A stretch of DNA of 64,000 bases from Paenibacillus plantarum (GCF_013141695.1 NZ_WHNY01000028.1:107781-171780); one strand, 5' to 3'; shown: positions 1 through 8,517, numbered from the stretch's first letter. Translations and numbers: made by a program. Notes: a model not told the origin generated them from the letters alone.

Positions 1-580
1 TACCAAACTTCGTTCTATAGAACGGATCATATATTGGAATGGAATAAACAAAGAAGTCTTGTTGTACTGTGACATCCTTATAGGTAAACATAAGCGCCTG
101 TTGAAATGGCAAATCGAGCATCTCCTTGTAATGAGGAATGCTCTGATCCATTTTGACGGACTCGTAGCTAGCCGCTCTGGACCAAGAATCTTCCAGCTTA
201 TTTTCTTTGCCGAAGATCATGATCTTAATAATGTCTTTGTTTTTATTCTGGATCAGCAAATCATAGTTTTTAATCGATTCCCTGAGCAAAATAATTTCAG
301 CATCATTATAATTAGCCCCATGCTCCATAAGATTCAGGATGCGTTCGAAGCCATATACTTGCAGGGCAGACGAAGAAATATTGCTGAAATATTGATCTAA
401 ATACCCAGATAAATACTCAGCATTCTGATCCGAACTTCGGAACATCGAATTTTCCAAAGAACGAGTACTCGACTTATAAAAAATCATGGAGAGTACAAGC
501 ATGGGGATCAGGGAGATCAGGACACTACTCCAAACAATTTTCGTACGAATGCTCCTATTAATAAATAGCCATCTGATCAT
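1..580 (-). CDS. YesM-type sensor histidine kinase, N-terminal part (runs off window)
   Basis: Only the first about 193 codons lie in the window, beginning at the ATG at 580 (protein begins MIRWLFINRSIRTK). A short basic N-terminus precedes one membrane segment (about residues 14-32, KIVWSSVLISLIPMLVLSMI), followed by an extracytoplasmic sensor region containing EYLSGYLDQYFSNISSSAL. This is the usual start of the YesM/LytS-like histidine kinases that pair with AraC-type response regulators in Bacillales and sense carbohydrates outside the cell. Position downstream of a sugar-binding lipoprotein on the same strand supports that role. Kinase domains and the partner regulator lie outside the window, so the family call rests on the N-terminal pattern and the neighbour. 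Confidence 0.7.
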   Translation of the reverse strand, partial: MIRWLFINRSIRTKIVWSSVLISLIPMLVLSMIFYKSSTRSLENSMFRSSDQNAEYLSGYLDQYFSNISSSALQVYGFERILNLMEHGANYNDAEIILLRESIKNYDLLIQNKNKDIIKIMIFGKENKLEDSWSRAASYESVKMDQSIPHYKEMLDLPFQQALMFTYKDVTVQQDFFVYSIPIYDPFYRTKFG

Positions 581-714
581 GCCATCATCCCAACTTCCCT
601 GTTGTTCAAATTAAAATTGGATCGATTATACCACATTGTAACATCTCTCCTGCTTCTTACAATTCAACTTTTTGTTTTGTTTATGTTCAAATTTTTGGCT
701 CACGAACAACGCTA

Positions 715-775
715 AACAGGTACCCACCGTCTAAACACTTGTTCAAAGTGTCCAACAATGGGTACCTGTTTTTTT
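715..775. terminator. Hairpin terminator after the sugar-binding protein gene
   Basis: A perfect 12-bp inverted repeat (AACAGGTACCCA at 715-726, TGGGTACCTGTT at 759-770) encloses a second small stem. The T-run (769-775) is on the plus strand; on the minus strand, where the adjacent gene is transcribed, only a short TTT follows. It can stop transcription in both directions but is better formed for plus. Confidence 0.6.
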
Positions 776-785
776 AAATCTCCTG

Positions 786-2126
786 CTACTTTTTATTTTT
801 GTCCAAAATTGCTGTTGCATCCTTACGGAATGAGACAGCCGCTTCTTGAACCGTTATTTTCTTGTACATTATTTTCTCAGCTGTATCTTTTAGCAGCTTC
901 TCGATTTCGATGGAACCAACTGGGTTCGGAGGATCCATTGGCGCACTGTTTTTCTCAGCCCATGCGACATAATCAAAAACTTTAATTTCATTCGGGCTTA
1001 ACAACGGTTTCAACGCTTCTTTCACTTTAGAAGCAACAGGTACGCCGCGCTCGCCTTTAATAATTTTATTTGCTTCAATATCATTGATCCAGAAATCAAT
1101 AAATTTAGCAGCTTCTTCTTGTACTTTAGAACTGCTTGATACGGACCAGTACATACTTGGTTTCAAGAATAACCCTTTGTTTGCATCAGGACCTGGCATT
1201 GGCTGCAGCACAAGCTCACGTTTCGAGGCTGTAGCTAAACCAATAAATTGATTAGACCAACCATTGGAAGAAATGGAATTACCCAATGTCAACTCGTCAT
1301 CTTCTGGCGTGCCTTTCTTTTGAGCAGCTTTATCAAGCGCCAGTACACTTCCAGCGTCATAATATTTCTGAGAGCGATTAAAATAGTCAACAAACAGCTT
1401 ATCGTCGGTATAACCAAGGGCTGTGCCTTCTGCGTTATACATTTTTTGACCTAGTGTACGCAGGTAATAAGGGAAGAAAACATCATCCCGGAAGCCCCCC
1501 GTGATTTTACCCGCAGCTTTCGCTTTAGCCGTAATCTCATCCAAATCATTCCATGTCCAGTTCTTCTCAGGAGGCGTAATATTGGCTTTTTTCAACATCT
1601 CGAAGTCCATGATGCTGGTCAAAGCATTAACCCCTATGTTCATAGCTACGAGCTTCCCGCCTACTTGACCACCTGAAACTGCATTTGGACTAACGTCGTC
1701 CACGTTCAGAATTTTGCTCTTCGTAAAAGGCGTCAAATCCGCCAATTGGTTTCTTCCACCGTATTGTGTCAAATACGAGATATCCATCTGTATAATATCT
1801 GGCAGTTGATTCGCAGCTGCTTGAGGAGCAAGCTTCTTCCAATAATCATCGAAAGCCGCATATTCAGCTTCAATTTTCACATTCGGATGTGCTTTCTCAT
1901 ACATTTCGATAACTTTCAGCGTATAATCGTGGCGCGCTTGACCGCCCCACCAGGCCATGCGAAGCTTTACTGGATCCTTACTTGCACTGACAGTTGCACT
2001 AGGAGTCGTTGTTGTTGTTGGCGCTGTTGTAGCTCCTCCACTTTGGTTACTAGAAGTACCCGAAGAACAAGCGGTTGCTGTGAAAATCATGGATAATGAC
2101 ATTAATGTGACGACTGCCTTTTTCAT
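786..2126 (-). CDS. Extracellular sugar-binding lipoprotein of an ABC transporter (family 1)
   Basis: 446 aa. The N-terminus MKKAVVTLMSLSMIF...TATAC is a lipoprotein signal peptide with the acylated Cys at about residue 20, followed by a Ser/Thr/Ala-rich linker. The mature part follows the family 1 solute-binding pattern (KLRMAWWGG, then YEKAHPNVKIEAEYAAFDDY and QAAANQLPDIIQMD), as in binding proteins for oligosaccharides or glycosides. It would capture sugar outside the membrane for a permease not encoded in this window. The start is preceded by GGGGAG with good spacing. A CcpA/LacI-like site lies about 37 bp upstream and a YesM-type kinase follows on the same strand, consistent with a carbohydrate-responsive unit. 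The substrate cannot be told from sequence. Confidence 0.88.
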   Translation of the reverse strand: MKKAVVTLMSLSMIFTATACSSGTSSNQSGGATTAPTTTTTPSATVSASKDPVKLRMAWWGGQARHDYTLKVIEMYEKAHPNVKIEAEYAAFDDYWKKLAPQAAANQLPDIIQMDISYLTQYGGRNQLADLTPFTKSKILNVDDVSPNAVSGGQVGGKLVAMNIGVNALTSIMDFEMLKKANITPPEKNWTWNDLDEITAKAKAAGKITGGFRDDVFFPYYLRTLGQKMYNAEGTALGYTDDKLFVDYFNRSQKYYDAGSVLALDKAAQKKGTPEDDELTLGNSISSNGWSNQFIGLATASKRELVLQPMPGPDANKGLFLKPSMYWSVSSSSKVQEEAAKFIDFWINDIEANKIIKGERGVPVASKVKEALKPLLSPNEIKVFDYVAWAEKNSAPMDPPNPVGSIEIEKLLKDTAEKIMYKKITVQEAAVSFRKDATAILDKNKK

Positions 2127-2162
2127 GGTTTTTCTCCCCTTTGTACGTACATTTCGGAAACC

Positions 2163-2174
2163 GTAATCGCTTAC
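2163..2174 (-). promoter_or_regulatory. Palindromic operator, cre-like (GTAAGCGATTAC on minus)
   Basis: GTAATCGCTTAC is a perfect dyad apart from its central pair, lying 37 bp upstream of the sugar-binding protein start. In context on the minus strand, ATGTAAGCGATTACGG matches the CcpA cre consensus at 14 of 16 positions and also the general LacI-family operator form. A position this close to the start codon would suit repression by roadblock. Binding is inferred from sequence only. Confidence 0.5.
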
Positions 2175-2284
2175 ATTTCTATTATCTGCTAAAAATTAAC
2201 ATCCGGTAATCAAAAAAACCGTCATCTTTGTTCAATTTTCAGTTTCCGCTACGCTTGAACTCAGCAAACTTACTCCCGCTTCCA

Positions 2285-2384
2285 CTCTTACCTCTACTCC
2301 TACCTCTACCTCTACCTCTACCTCTACCTCTACCTCTATCTCTACTTCTACCCTACCTCTACTCCTACTCCTACTCCTACTTCA
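2285..2384. repeat. Pyrimidine-rich hexanucleotide microsatellite (CTACCT)n
   Basis: About 100 bp of CTACCT and CTACTC units form a nearly pure pyrimidine strand with purine complement, in the 578-bp gap between the sugar-binding protein and the exonuclease gene. Long homopyrimidine mirror-like tracts can form triplex DNA, and copy number is prone to slippage. No gene was found in it. It lies about 90 bp from palindrome array A. Confidence 0.85.
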
Positions 2385-2469
2385 ACAGCCAAACCAATCT
2401 CCACCGCCATAAACAAATTAAATGGATTTTATGTTGTTATTTTTGCTGATTCTCACTATTTGGGAGCAA

Positions 2470-2603
2470 TAGCTGGATTTCCTACAGTTAATTTCTGATA
2501 AAAACCACCAAACTATCAATCTTCCTCGAATTAGATGTACTTTTTCCATCTACTCATTAAATTTCAGATAAATCGGCAATATTAACTGTATATTTTACAT
2601 TTA
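2470..2603. repeat. Palindrome array A: three TARCTG-N9-CAKYTA units, spacing 62 and 51 bp
   Basis: Units begin at 2470 (TAGCTG...CAGTTA), 2532 (TAGATG...CATCTA) and 2583 (TAACTG...CATTTA). Each is 21 bp, two 6-bp half sites around 9 bp. Start-to-start distances are 62 and 51 bp, the same two values as in arrays B, C and D elsewhere in the window. The array fills the rest of the gap upstream of the sugar-binding protein gene; no gene was found in it. Confidence 0.8.
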
Positions 2604-2660
2604 TTTGAAAAACTAGCTACTCAACTGACCACACCGCTTAGCCTAAGACCTCAGGTATAG

Positions 2661-2691
2661 AAAAAGACAGCACCTGATTTCAGGCACTGTC
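2661..2691 (-). terminator. Intrinsic terminator of the 5'-3' exonuclease gene
   Basis: On the minus strand GACAGTGCCTG-AAAT-CAGGTGCTGTC forms a stem with one internal mismatch, followed by TTTTT. It lies 14 bp past the stop codon. Confidence 0.75.
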
Positions 2692-2704
2692 CCTATTTGA
2701 TGTC

Positions 2705-3580
2705 TTATCCGATCAATCTTATTAATCCTTTGTACGCAATTTCATCGAATTTGCTAATGACCTTCTCCCGATCCATCGCCCACGCGCAATCTTCAAGCGC
2801 ACAAGCGACCGGCGCATCTAAGCGAATCGTTGCCAGATCAAGCGAAAGATGCAGCATATCCAGCTCTGCTTCGATCTTAGCCCTTACACCTTTGGGAAGT
2901 GCAGCTAAGTTCTCGAGGATCCCATCAATGTTCACGTATTCGTTGAGCAACTTGGTTGCCGTTTTTTCCCCAATTCCTTTGACCCCTGGATAATTGTCTG
3001 CAGTATCACCCGTTAACCCCTTCAGATCAATGATTTGCGCTGGGGTTAGGCTTTTCTCCTCCATGAGCGTTTCTAGCGTGTACACCATGTAGTTGGATTG
3101 CCCTTTTTTCATAATAATAACTTCGGTATTCTCATCCACGAGCTGGAGCATATCATGATCCCCGGTTAAGATCTGCACTTTTGTGTAGGGGCTGTATGTA
3201 CGAGCCAAGGTGCCTATACAATCATCTGCCTCATAACCAATAACGCCGACATTCGGAATGTTAAAGCTGGCTGTCACTTCTTTGACCAAATCAAATTGTG
3301 GAATTAACTCCTCGGGAGCAGGTCCGCGATTCGCTTTATAAGATTCGAATTTCTCCGTACGGAAGGTCTTGCTTCCCATATCCCAACAACATACGACGTG
3401 AGTTGGTTTGAACGTGCCGATTGCATCGAGTAAATATTTCAGAAATCCATAGACACCATTGATAGGCACACCGTTATCGGTTCTCATGATGTAACCACTA
3501 GATGATGTAGCATAAAAACCGCGAAATAATAAGGCCATGCCGTCTACGAGCAGCACAGATTCAGATGAATTTTGTGACAT
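2705..3580 (-). CDS. 5'-3' exonuclease, Pol I N-terminal-domain type (YpcP-like)
   Basis: 291 aa. Resembles the stand-alone 5'-nuclease related to the N-terminal domain of DNA polymerase I, which removes RNA primers and flaps. Visible motifs: VLLVDGMALLFRGFYA at the N-terminus, the acidic cluster VVCCWDMGSKTFRTEKFESY, EADDCIGTLA, ILTGDHDMLQLV, and the helix-hairpin-helix LKGLTGDTADNYPGVKGIGE near residues 185-210. An in-frame ATG at 3676 would add 32 residues but has no ribosome site and begins with an atypical Cys-rich stretch; the ATG at 3580 (MSQNSSES) follows GGGAG and is chosen. The gene stands alone with its own terminator. Confidence 0.9.
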   Translation of the reverse strand: MSQNSSESVLLVDGMALLFRGFYATSSSGYIMRTDNGVPINGVYGFLKYLLDAIGTFKPTHVVCCWDMGSKTFRTEKFESYKANRGPAPEELIPQFDLVKEVTASFNIPNVGVIGYEADDCIGTLARTYSPYTKVQILTGDHDMLQLVDENTEVIIMKKGQSNYMVYTLETLMEEKSLTPAQIIDLKGLTGDTADNYPGVKGIGEKTATKLLNEYVNIDGILENLAALPKGVRAKIEAELDMLHLSLDLATIRLDAPVACALEDCAWAMDREKVISKFDEIAYKGLIRLIG

Positions 3581-3651
3581 TGATAATAGCTCCCATTCCT
3601 GTGAAAATATGAATTCATTACAAGTAGTATAGCACGCCACACAGGTTCCCG

Positions 3652-3702
3652 ACACGCAAAAAACCGCCATCAGCAAAAGTTACCAACGACGGGTTTGCGT
3701 GT
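3652..3702. terminator. Long-loop inverted repeat after the FMN reductase gene
   Basis: ACACGCAA (3652-3659) and TTGCGTGT (3695-3702) are perfect inverted arms and are flanked by A/T runs, placed 10 bp downstream of the ssuE-like stop. The inner part pairs poorly, so this is a possible rather than a firm terminator. Confidence 0.35.
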
Positions 3703-3711
3703 GCTATGTAA

Positions 3712-4254
3712 TTAGCGGCTTGTATGCCATTTAATTTCCTGAATGAATTCCGTTACGGATTCCTTCAAACGCGAAGTGATTTCATCATCGAGAATTGCTT
3801 GACCTTGATCGCCCCAAGTCACTTGTTTATCCAATACATACACACCTTGTAAAATATTCTGTGCACCTAGGACAGACAACACTGGTTTGAGTGCATAATC
3901 AATCGCGAGCAAGTGCGCGTAGGTTCCTCCAACCGCTAATGGAAGTACGATTTTACGCTCGAGTCCTTTTTGCGGCAGCAGATCCAAGAATGCTTTCAAC
4001 ACGCCTGTGTAGGAAGCTTTGTAGACGGGCGTAGCTACGAAAACAGCATCTGCTTCAGCCACACGCTTACTCGCATCCACAATGGCTTCACTGTCGAACT
4101 TCGCATATAACAAATCCTCAGCAGGCAGGTCGCGAACCTTAATCCAATCTACTTCCAAACCTGCTTGCAGAAGCTCGCTCTTAGCAACTTCAATTACACC
4201 ATGTAATCGGGAGGTTGGGGTTGGACTTCCTGAAATAATTACTACTTTAGCCAT
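3712..4254 (-). CDS. ssuE: NADPH-dependent FMN reductase, SsuE family
   Basis: 180 aa flavodoxin-like protein. The N-terminal phosphate-binding loop SGSPTPTSR and the central ATPVYKASYTGVLKAFLDLL are characteristic of SsuE, which supplies reduced FMN to two-component monooxygenases such as alkanesulfonate monooxygenase SsuD. No monooxygenase or sulfonate transporter is next to it, so the partner is unknown and a general flavin reductase role is possible. GGAGC lies 11 bp before the ATG. The length is typical. Confidence 0.82.
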   Translation of the reverse strand: MAKVVIISGSPTPTSRLHGVIEVAKSELLQAGLEVDWIKVRDLPAEDLLYAKFDSEAIVDASKRVAEADAVFVATPVYKASYTGVLKAFLDLLPQKGLERKIVLPLAVGGTYAHLLAIDYALKPVLSVLGAQNILQGVYVLDKQVTWGDQGQAILDDEITSRLKESVTEFIQEIKWHTSR

Positions 4255-4286
4255 TTTGATTCACGCTCCATTAGCAATTTGTGGGT

Positions 4287-4335
4287 GAAAAAAGAGACTC
4301 CGCCTCCATGTATTCGGGTACATAGTGGGAGTCTC
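4287..4335 (-). terminator. Intrinsic terminator of the PMT glycosyltransferase gene
   Basis: On the minus strand GAGACTCC and GGAGTCTC close a long stem that contains a second inner pairing (ATGTA/TACAT) and is followed by TTTTTT. It sits just upstream of the ssuE-like gene and insulates the two. Confidence 0.8.
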
Positions 4336-4421
4336 CTGCTGTTCGGTCGACTTATTTTAATTCACAGTAATTCACTTGGAATTATATTACCATGGCTTCT
4401 AAGAGACGTCAATCCGTCATT

Positions 4422-7400
4422 TTAAAAGAAGTTCCAGCCCGGCATCCATCTTAAAAAGAAGGAGTATTTCGCCGGTATAATCATCCCCGACAGGATCGGG
4501 TAGAATAGTGCGAATAGCACGAAGACAGCGGCTAAGTAGCCGTAGACCCATTTTCTTCGCTGCAGCGGTCCTTGCTCCAAGTAGTCCTTGATGTAGTAGG
4601 TCAAGATCAATACTAGGAAAGGTACCATTGCAAAATAGTGATAAATAAACGTTAGTCGCGGTACCAACATCCACGGCAGGTACTGTGAACAGTAGGCAAT
4701 GAGCAGCATACGAAGCAATTTGTCCTTGCGTTTGAATGCGAGATAGAAGGACATCAGCACGGCAATAAAGCCTGGCCACCACACCAACGGATTACCGAAT
4801 GAAACGATGCTCGAAAGCATACCCTGCGGCATCAGCTTCGCTTGATAGTACCAGATCGGACGTATCATCATCGGCCACTCCCACCATGGTGAGGAGAACG
4901 GATGTGTTGCGACGAGATCCTTATGGTATTTGTACATATGTACCTGATAGCTCACAACATCTTTCAACTGATGTCCAGGACCTGGTACCATCATGAAAGG
5001 AATATAGGATAGTGTGTAGACGCCTAACGGCACGATAACAAACATGAGTACGCACCATAGTATGGTAAGCAATGTATTGCGTACGAAAAGCTTTTGTACC
5101 CTTAGGAGCTTCGTAGATTCTTCCACCGAGAGCAGATCGTCATAAACTCCCTCGCTCTCCTCAGCTTCATCACGACTGTTCTCCCTCAGTACTCGCTTGG
5201 CAAATTGGTACTCTCTGTACCGCTCCCATAGCGAGATGAATAAGAGGACGGCCAAGCCGGCACCGCCATAAATGACGATCCACTTGGAAGCAGCACCGAT
5301 CCCGAAGAACAAACCGGAAAGTCCCAGTGGGATTAGCGTCGTCCACAGCTTTTCACGGAAGAAGCTCAACGTTGTATACCGATACATGAAATAGAACATC
5401 AGCATGATAAAAAACACACCGTACACATCAATCGTGGAGATTCTTGTTTGGGCAAAATGCATGAAATCAAAGCTAAGTAAAAAGGCAGCAATAAGGGCAT
5501 ATTCGGAACGGCCAAACATCCGTTTTGCGAATACATACATAATTGGAATCATGCCTACTCCGAATAGCGTACCGATAATACGCCAGCCGAATGGATTTAA
5601 TCCGAACACATAAATACCGATGGAAATGAATATTTTGCCCAGCGGCGGATGTGTGCTTTCATAAGGCTCGATCTTATGGAGATGCTCATAAGCCGTTCTA
5701 GCATGATAAATCTCATCGAAATACGTGCCATTCATGTAGGTAGGTGTATATGGGACGACGCTTGGCTCATCAAATAAATGAGCTGTATTCCCATTATCGG
5801 CGGCATCCACATCTACTTCCTTTAGACTAGCGATCGGTAATGGCGTCGTTCCCCCATCCCCGAAAATCCCAATTTCATGAAGATGCAGCTTCGCACTCTC
5901 TTGCGTATCGATCACAATTTTTACATAGCGAGCTTCTTTATTCGCTTCTACGGTATGCCAGGTGAACACCTTCGTGTGATCAGATTTAACCGCCATAGCA
6001 TCCTGCCACTGTTCGCCATCATTTGAGAACCAATAGGAATAAGCACCTTCCCCAACGCCAGCAAAACTATTAATACGTGTAATCTGATGCGGGCTGCCGA
6101 GATCAGCAATGACCGTCTCTCCCCCACGTGATGGCTGCCAGAACGTCGTTGGATCTTTATGCCCGCCGAGATGGAACAGTGCAATGATCGTATAAACCAC
6201 CATAAGTACACCTAGATACAGGGCATCTTTACGGGAGAAAAAGCGCCCGCGCTTCCCTCTTTCTATATGATCCTCTGTCTTATGGAAAAGTGCCTTCCAC
6301 GGTGAGGTTTCTCTTAAATTCGTTGCTTTCTCTTCCAGGTCATCTTCCATTGGAAGCACTTCGACCTTGTTGTCGACTAGAGGCATAGTTTCCTCCACAG
6401 TTTCATCCCCATCTGATTTCACGAAAAGCCTCCATCCCAATATACAAGCATAGACAAACATCATAACATTGATCGCTGAAACCGTCAGCATCAAAGGATT
6501 GTATCGCGGAATGTGATAGTCCTGATGAAAACTCCGCAGGAGTACATCACCAATATTGATAAAATGCGTAATACTAAAGCCGATAAACAGCCATAGAATT
6601 CGGCGATCCTTCAAGTATATGAAGCTCGTTAATGCTAGCAATAGGCCATAGTGCAAGTAGCGCTCATGCATTTTGGTCATACACATAAACATAGCCGTGA
6701 TAAATAAGAACGATATGTATAAGACAGCACCGCGCTTATTCTTACCGAGCCAATAAAGTAGACAGACATATACGATGGACAGAATCATTAATACGACGCC
6801 AATCCATTTATAAGACAAATGCCAGAAACCACTGTTGATGTCCACGAAGTTCCCGCCAAGAAGTGCGAACAGATTAAACGCATTGAGCGATGCATACGGA
6901 TAGGAAGCTAACGTGCCCGAATACAATTCGATCATCCAGCCATAGCCTCTACCCACTGCAAAAGGAAGGGAAAGAACAGCCATTGTGGCTATGCCTGTCA
7001 ACACGCTAAGCAGCCAAACCATCAACTTGCGTGCCCTTATGACATCGATCAGTAAGAAGATACCGAACAGCAGCGCTTGAGGTTTAAGTAACAGAGCAAG
7101 TGCGATAAAGAAGGCGGCTTGCGGTAGTTTGCCTTTCATCTGCATCAATAATGTAGCCACAATAAACAGCATGAAAAAAGAATCTACCTGTCCCCATACC
7201 GCGGAATTCGCCCATATGGCTGGGTTGAAGGCAAATAAGGCAGCAATCCACAGCGCCTGCTTCCAGGTACGTGCTCCTTCGTGCTTACTGAACGCTAGTC
7301 GAAATAACAGGTAAACTGTCCCAAGATCTGCAAGGATTGATGGAAGCTTAAGAATAAGTAAGGAGCTGCTGCTTTCCCAAGGGATAGACAGCTTATGATG

Positions 7401-7658
7401 TACAAAGCCCACAACGTATAGGACATACATGTAGCCAGGGGGATAATCCAGAAAATATTCTTTGGCATTCGTATATAAGTCCTTCAGGCCTACCGTATAA
7501 GCGCGATCTGCCCACGCCATGAACGTTCGCACGTCCGTATCATAGCCTACCCAATGGGGGGCCAAAACCAGTCTAAGTATGAGGGCAAGCAGAAGCATGA
7601 ATCCTAAAAGAAAAAATGTATAGGGAGCTACTCCCCGTTGCTTGAACCAGCTGACCAT
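4422..7658 (-). CDS. Large membrane glycosyltransferase: GT-C module + discoidin-like domain + PMT (GT39) module
   Basis: 1078 aa. The first about 400 residues form a polytopic GT-C-like module with an early acidic loop motif (YDTDVRTFMAWAD). A hydrophilic linker leads to a beta-rich region near residues 500-610 resembling F5/8 type C (discoidin) carbohydrate-binding domains (DLGSPHQITRINSFAGVG, YSYWFSNDGEQWQD, ARYVKIVID). From about 640 on it is a protein O-mannosyltransferase-like GT39 unit: the Asp-Glu pair in YFDEIYHAR, then STHPPLGK, and a C-terminal multi-pass region. Members use polyprenyl-phosphate sugars to glycosylate proteins or wall polymers on the outer face. The ATG at 7658 has AGGAG seven bases upstream; an in-frame ATG 45 bp earlier has no such site. 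Carrying two GT-C units in one chain is unusual. Confidence 0.85.
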   Translation of the reverse strand: MVSWFKQRGVAPYTFFLLGFMLLLALILRLVLAPHWVGYDTDVRTFMAWADRAYTVGLKDLYTNAKEYFLDYPPGYMYVLYVVGFVHHKLSIPWESSSSLLILKLPSILADLGTVYLLFRLAFSKHEGARTWKQALWIAALFAFNPAIWANSAVWGQVDSFFMLFIVATLLMQMKGKLPQAAFFIALALLLKPQALLFGIFLLIDVIRARKLMVWLLSVLTGIATMAVLSLPFAVGRGYGWMIELYSGTLASYPYASLNAFNLFALLGGNFVDINSGFWHLSYKWIGVVLMILSIVYVCLLYWLGKNKRGAVLYISFLFITAMFMCMTKMHERYLHYGLLLALTSFIYLKDRRILWLFIGFSITHFINIGDVLLRSFHQDYHIPRYNPLMLTVSAINVMMFVYACILGWRLFVKSDGDETVEETMPLVDNKVEVLPMEDDLEEKATNLRETSPWKALFHKTEDHIERGKRGRFFSRKDALYLGVLMVVYTIIALFHLGGHKDPTTFWQPSRGGETVIADLGSPHQITRINSFAGVGEGAYSYWFSNDGEQWQDAMAVKSDHTKVFTWHTVEANKEARYVKIVIDTQESAKLHLHEIGIFGDGGTTPLPIASLKEVDVDAADNGNTAHLFDEPSVVPYTPTYMNGTYFDEIYHARTAYEHLHKIEPYESTHPPLGKIFISIGIYVFGLNPFGWRIIGTLFGVGMIPIMYVFAKRMFGRSEYALIAAFLLSFDFMHFAQTRISTIDVYGVFFIMLMFYFMYRYTTLSFFREKLWTTLIPLGLSGLFFGIGAASKWIVIYGGAGLAVLLFISLWERYREYQFAKRVLRENSRDEAEESEGVYDDLLSVEESTKLLRVQKLFVRNTLLTILWCVLMFVIVPLGVYTLSYIPFMMVPGPGHQLKDVVSYQVHMYKYHKDLVATHPFSSPWWEWPMMIRPIWYYQAKLMPQGMLSSIVSFGNPLVWWPGFIAVLMSFYLAFKRKDKLLRMLLIAYCSQYLPWMLVPRLTFIYHYFAMVPFLVLILTYYIKDYLEQGPLQRRKWVYGYLAAVFVLFALFYPILSGMIIPAKYSFFLRWMPGWNFF

Positions 7659-7718
7659 GCGGCATCTCCTTAGCATTGAACTATCCTTATTATACCTGTC
7701 CACACTCTTGCAGAAAAG

Positions 7719-7747
7719 GAAAAAAGCACCGACGGTTAGTCAGTGCT
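7719..7747 (-). terminator. Intrinsic terminator overlapping the stop of the 76-aa gene
   Basis: On the minus strand AGCAC...GTGCT pairs around a loop and is followed by TTTTTT; the TGA stop of the small gene lies inside the hairpin. Confidence 0.7.
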
Positions 7748-7970
7748 TAGGTTCAATCTTTTCGATGCGCTCACAAATGTCATGCAACCAATCATAATCC
7801 CCTGTCAGTGAGGCACAGAGCGATAAATTTTCTAGTTTTAATCGATTCCATACATAAGTCGCGTTCGCTTCCATGCATAGCATTAATTCCTCTTGTTCGC
7901 CTCGAGTTAGCTCTCGGGCTCTGCGTAGTGTCCATAATTCCGCCATACGTTGATGAACGGCTAACATCAT
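7740..7970 (-). CDS. Small conserved protein of unknown function, 76 aa
   Basis: Starts MMLAVHQRMAELWTL at 7970, directly after a perfect AGGAGG with 6-7 bp spacing; an in-frame ATG at 8003 lacks a ribosome site, and the intervening codons are the Shine-Dalgarno region itself. The protein is predicted mostly helical and charged, rich in Leu/Glu/Arg, with no Cys pair or membrane segment. The pattern resembles small cytoplasmic proteins seen in paenibacilli, but I cannot assign a function. It has its own terminator and is monocistronic. Confidence 0.65.
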   Translation of the reverse strand: MMLAVHQRMAELWTLRRARELTRGEQEELMLCMEANATYVWNRLKLENLSLCASLTGDYDWLHDICERIEKIEPKH

Positions 7971-8075
7971 TCTTAGCCTCCTGCCGGGTGGAGTCGCTTT
8001 CATTAACTAGTATAGACAAAGTTAGGAGACTCGAAACAGTGTCCTACTCTCTTTGTCGTCATGGCTATTTATGTT

Positions 8076-8115
8076 AAAAAGGAAGAAAGCAAGAGAGCTC
8101 GTCCACTCTCTTGCT
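8076..8115 (-). terminator. Intrinsic terminator after the 63-aa gene
   Basis: AGCAAGAGAG (8088-8097) pairs perfectly with CTCTCTTGCT (8106-8115); on the minus strand a pyrimidine-rich tail ending in TTTTT follows. Confidence 0.75.
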
Positions 8116-8143
8116 CCTTCTTGCTTTCAGTTGGGTACGATCA

Positions 8144-8335
8144 TTAAGGGATATGAACCACAGCAATTCTATCGATGGCAACAAAGAAAACCGTACCGTT
8201 ATTACTTGCTAGAACAACATTCCCATGTTCAATACCAAGAAATTTACCTGTATGATTCGGTGTAGTACCTGCGTGAATTGTGATGACCGTACCAAGTCCG
8301 ATGCGAGACAAAGTAGCAAATACGGAGCAACTCAT
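8144..8335 (-). CDS. Small beta-rich protein, Sm-like/DUF2642-like pattern, 63 aa
   Basis: The C-terminal two thirds (GKFLGIEHGNVVLASNNGTV, then FFVAIDRIAVV) shows the alternating G-x-hydrophobic strand pattern of small Sm-fold proteins that occur as DUF2642-like spore-associated proteins in Bacillales. GGGAGG precedes the ATG at a good distance and a terminator follows, so this is a real single gene. The family call is from pattern only; function unknown. A second protein of similar pattern is at 63738. Confidence 0.6.
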   Translation of the reverse strand: MSCSVFATLSRIGLGTVITIHAGTTPNHTGKFLGIEHGNVVLASNNGTVFFVAIDRIAVVHIP

Positions 8336-8457
8336 TGTGTTTTCCTCCCTTCAAGCTTTATATGATATCGTATGCTAGTTCTTTACTTTTGGTATAGACA
8401 AATGAATACTAGGATTCGTATATTTTGAGACTAGTAATCTGACGAAAGGTATACAAA

Positions 8458-8508
8458 CGAAAAATAACCCCTTCAGTCTCAATTCTCATTGAGATCGAAA
8501 GGGTTATT
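8458..8508 (-). terminator. Intrinsic terminator of the DndB-like pair
   Basis: On the minus strand AATAACCC and GGGTTATT close a long imperfect hairpin (inner TCTCAATGAGAATTGAGA pairing), followed by TTTTTCG. It ends the two-gene DGQHR operon. Confidence 0.8.
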
Positions 8509-8517
8509 GGTTTCTAG

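Noticed and set aside
2228..2449. Plus-strand frame over the pyrimidine repeat giving a Leu/Pro-rich peptide.
   Set aside because: Translation of simple repeat DNA without ribosome site or conserved features.
7123..7314. Plus-strand Cys-containing short frame opposite the glycosyltransferase gene.
   Set aside because: Inside a well-supported gene on the other strand; no ribosome site.
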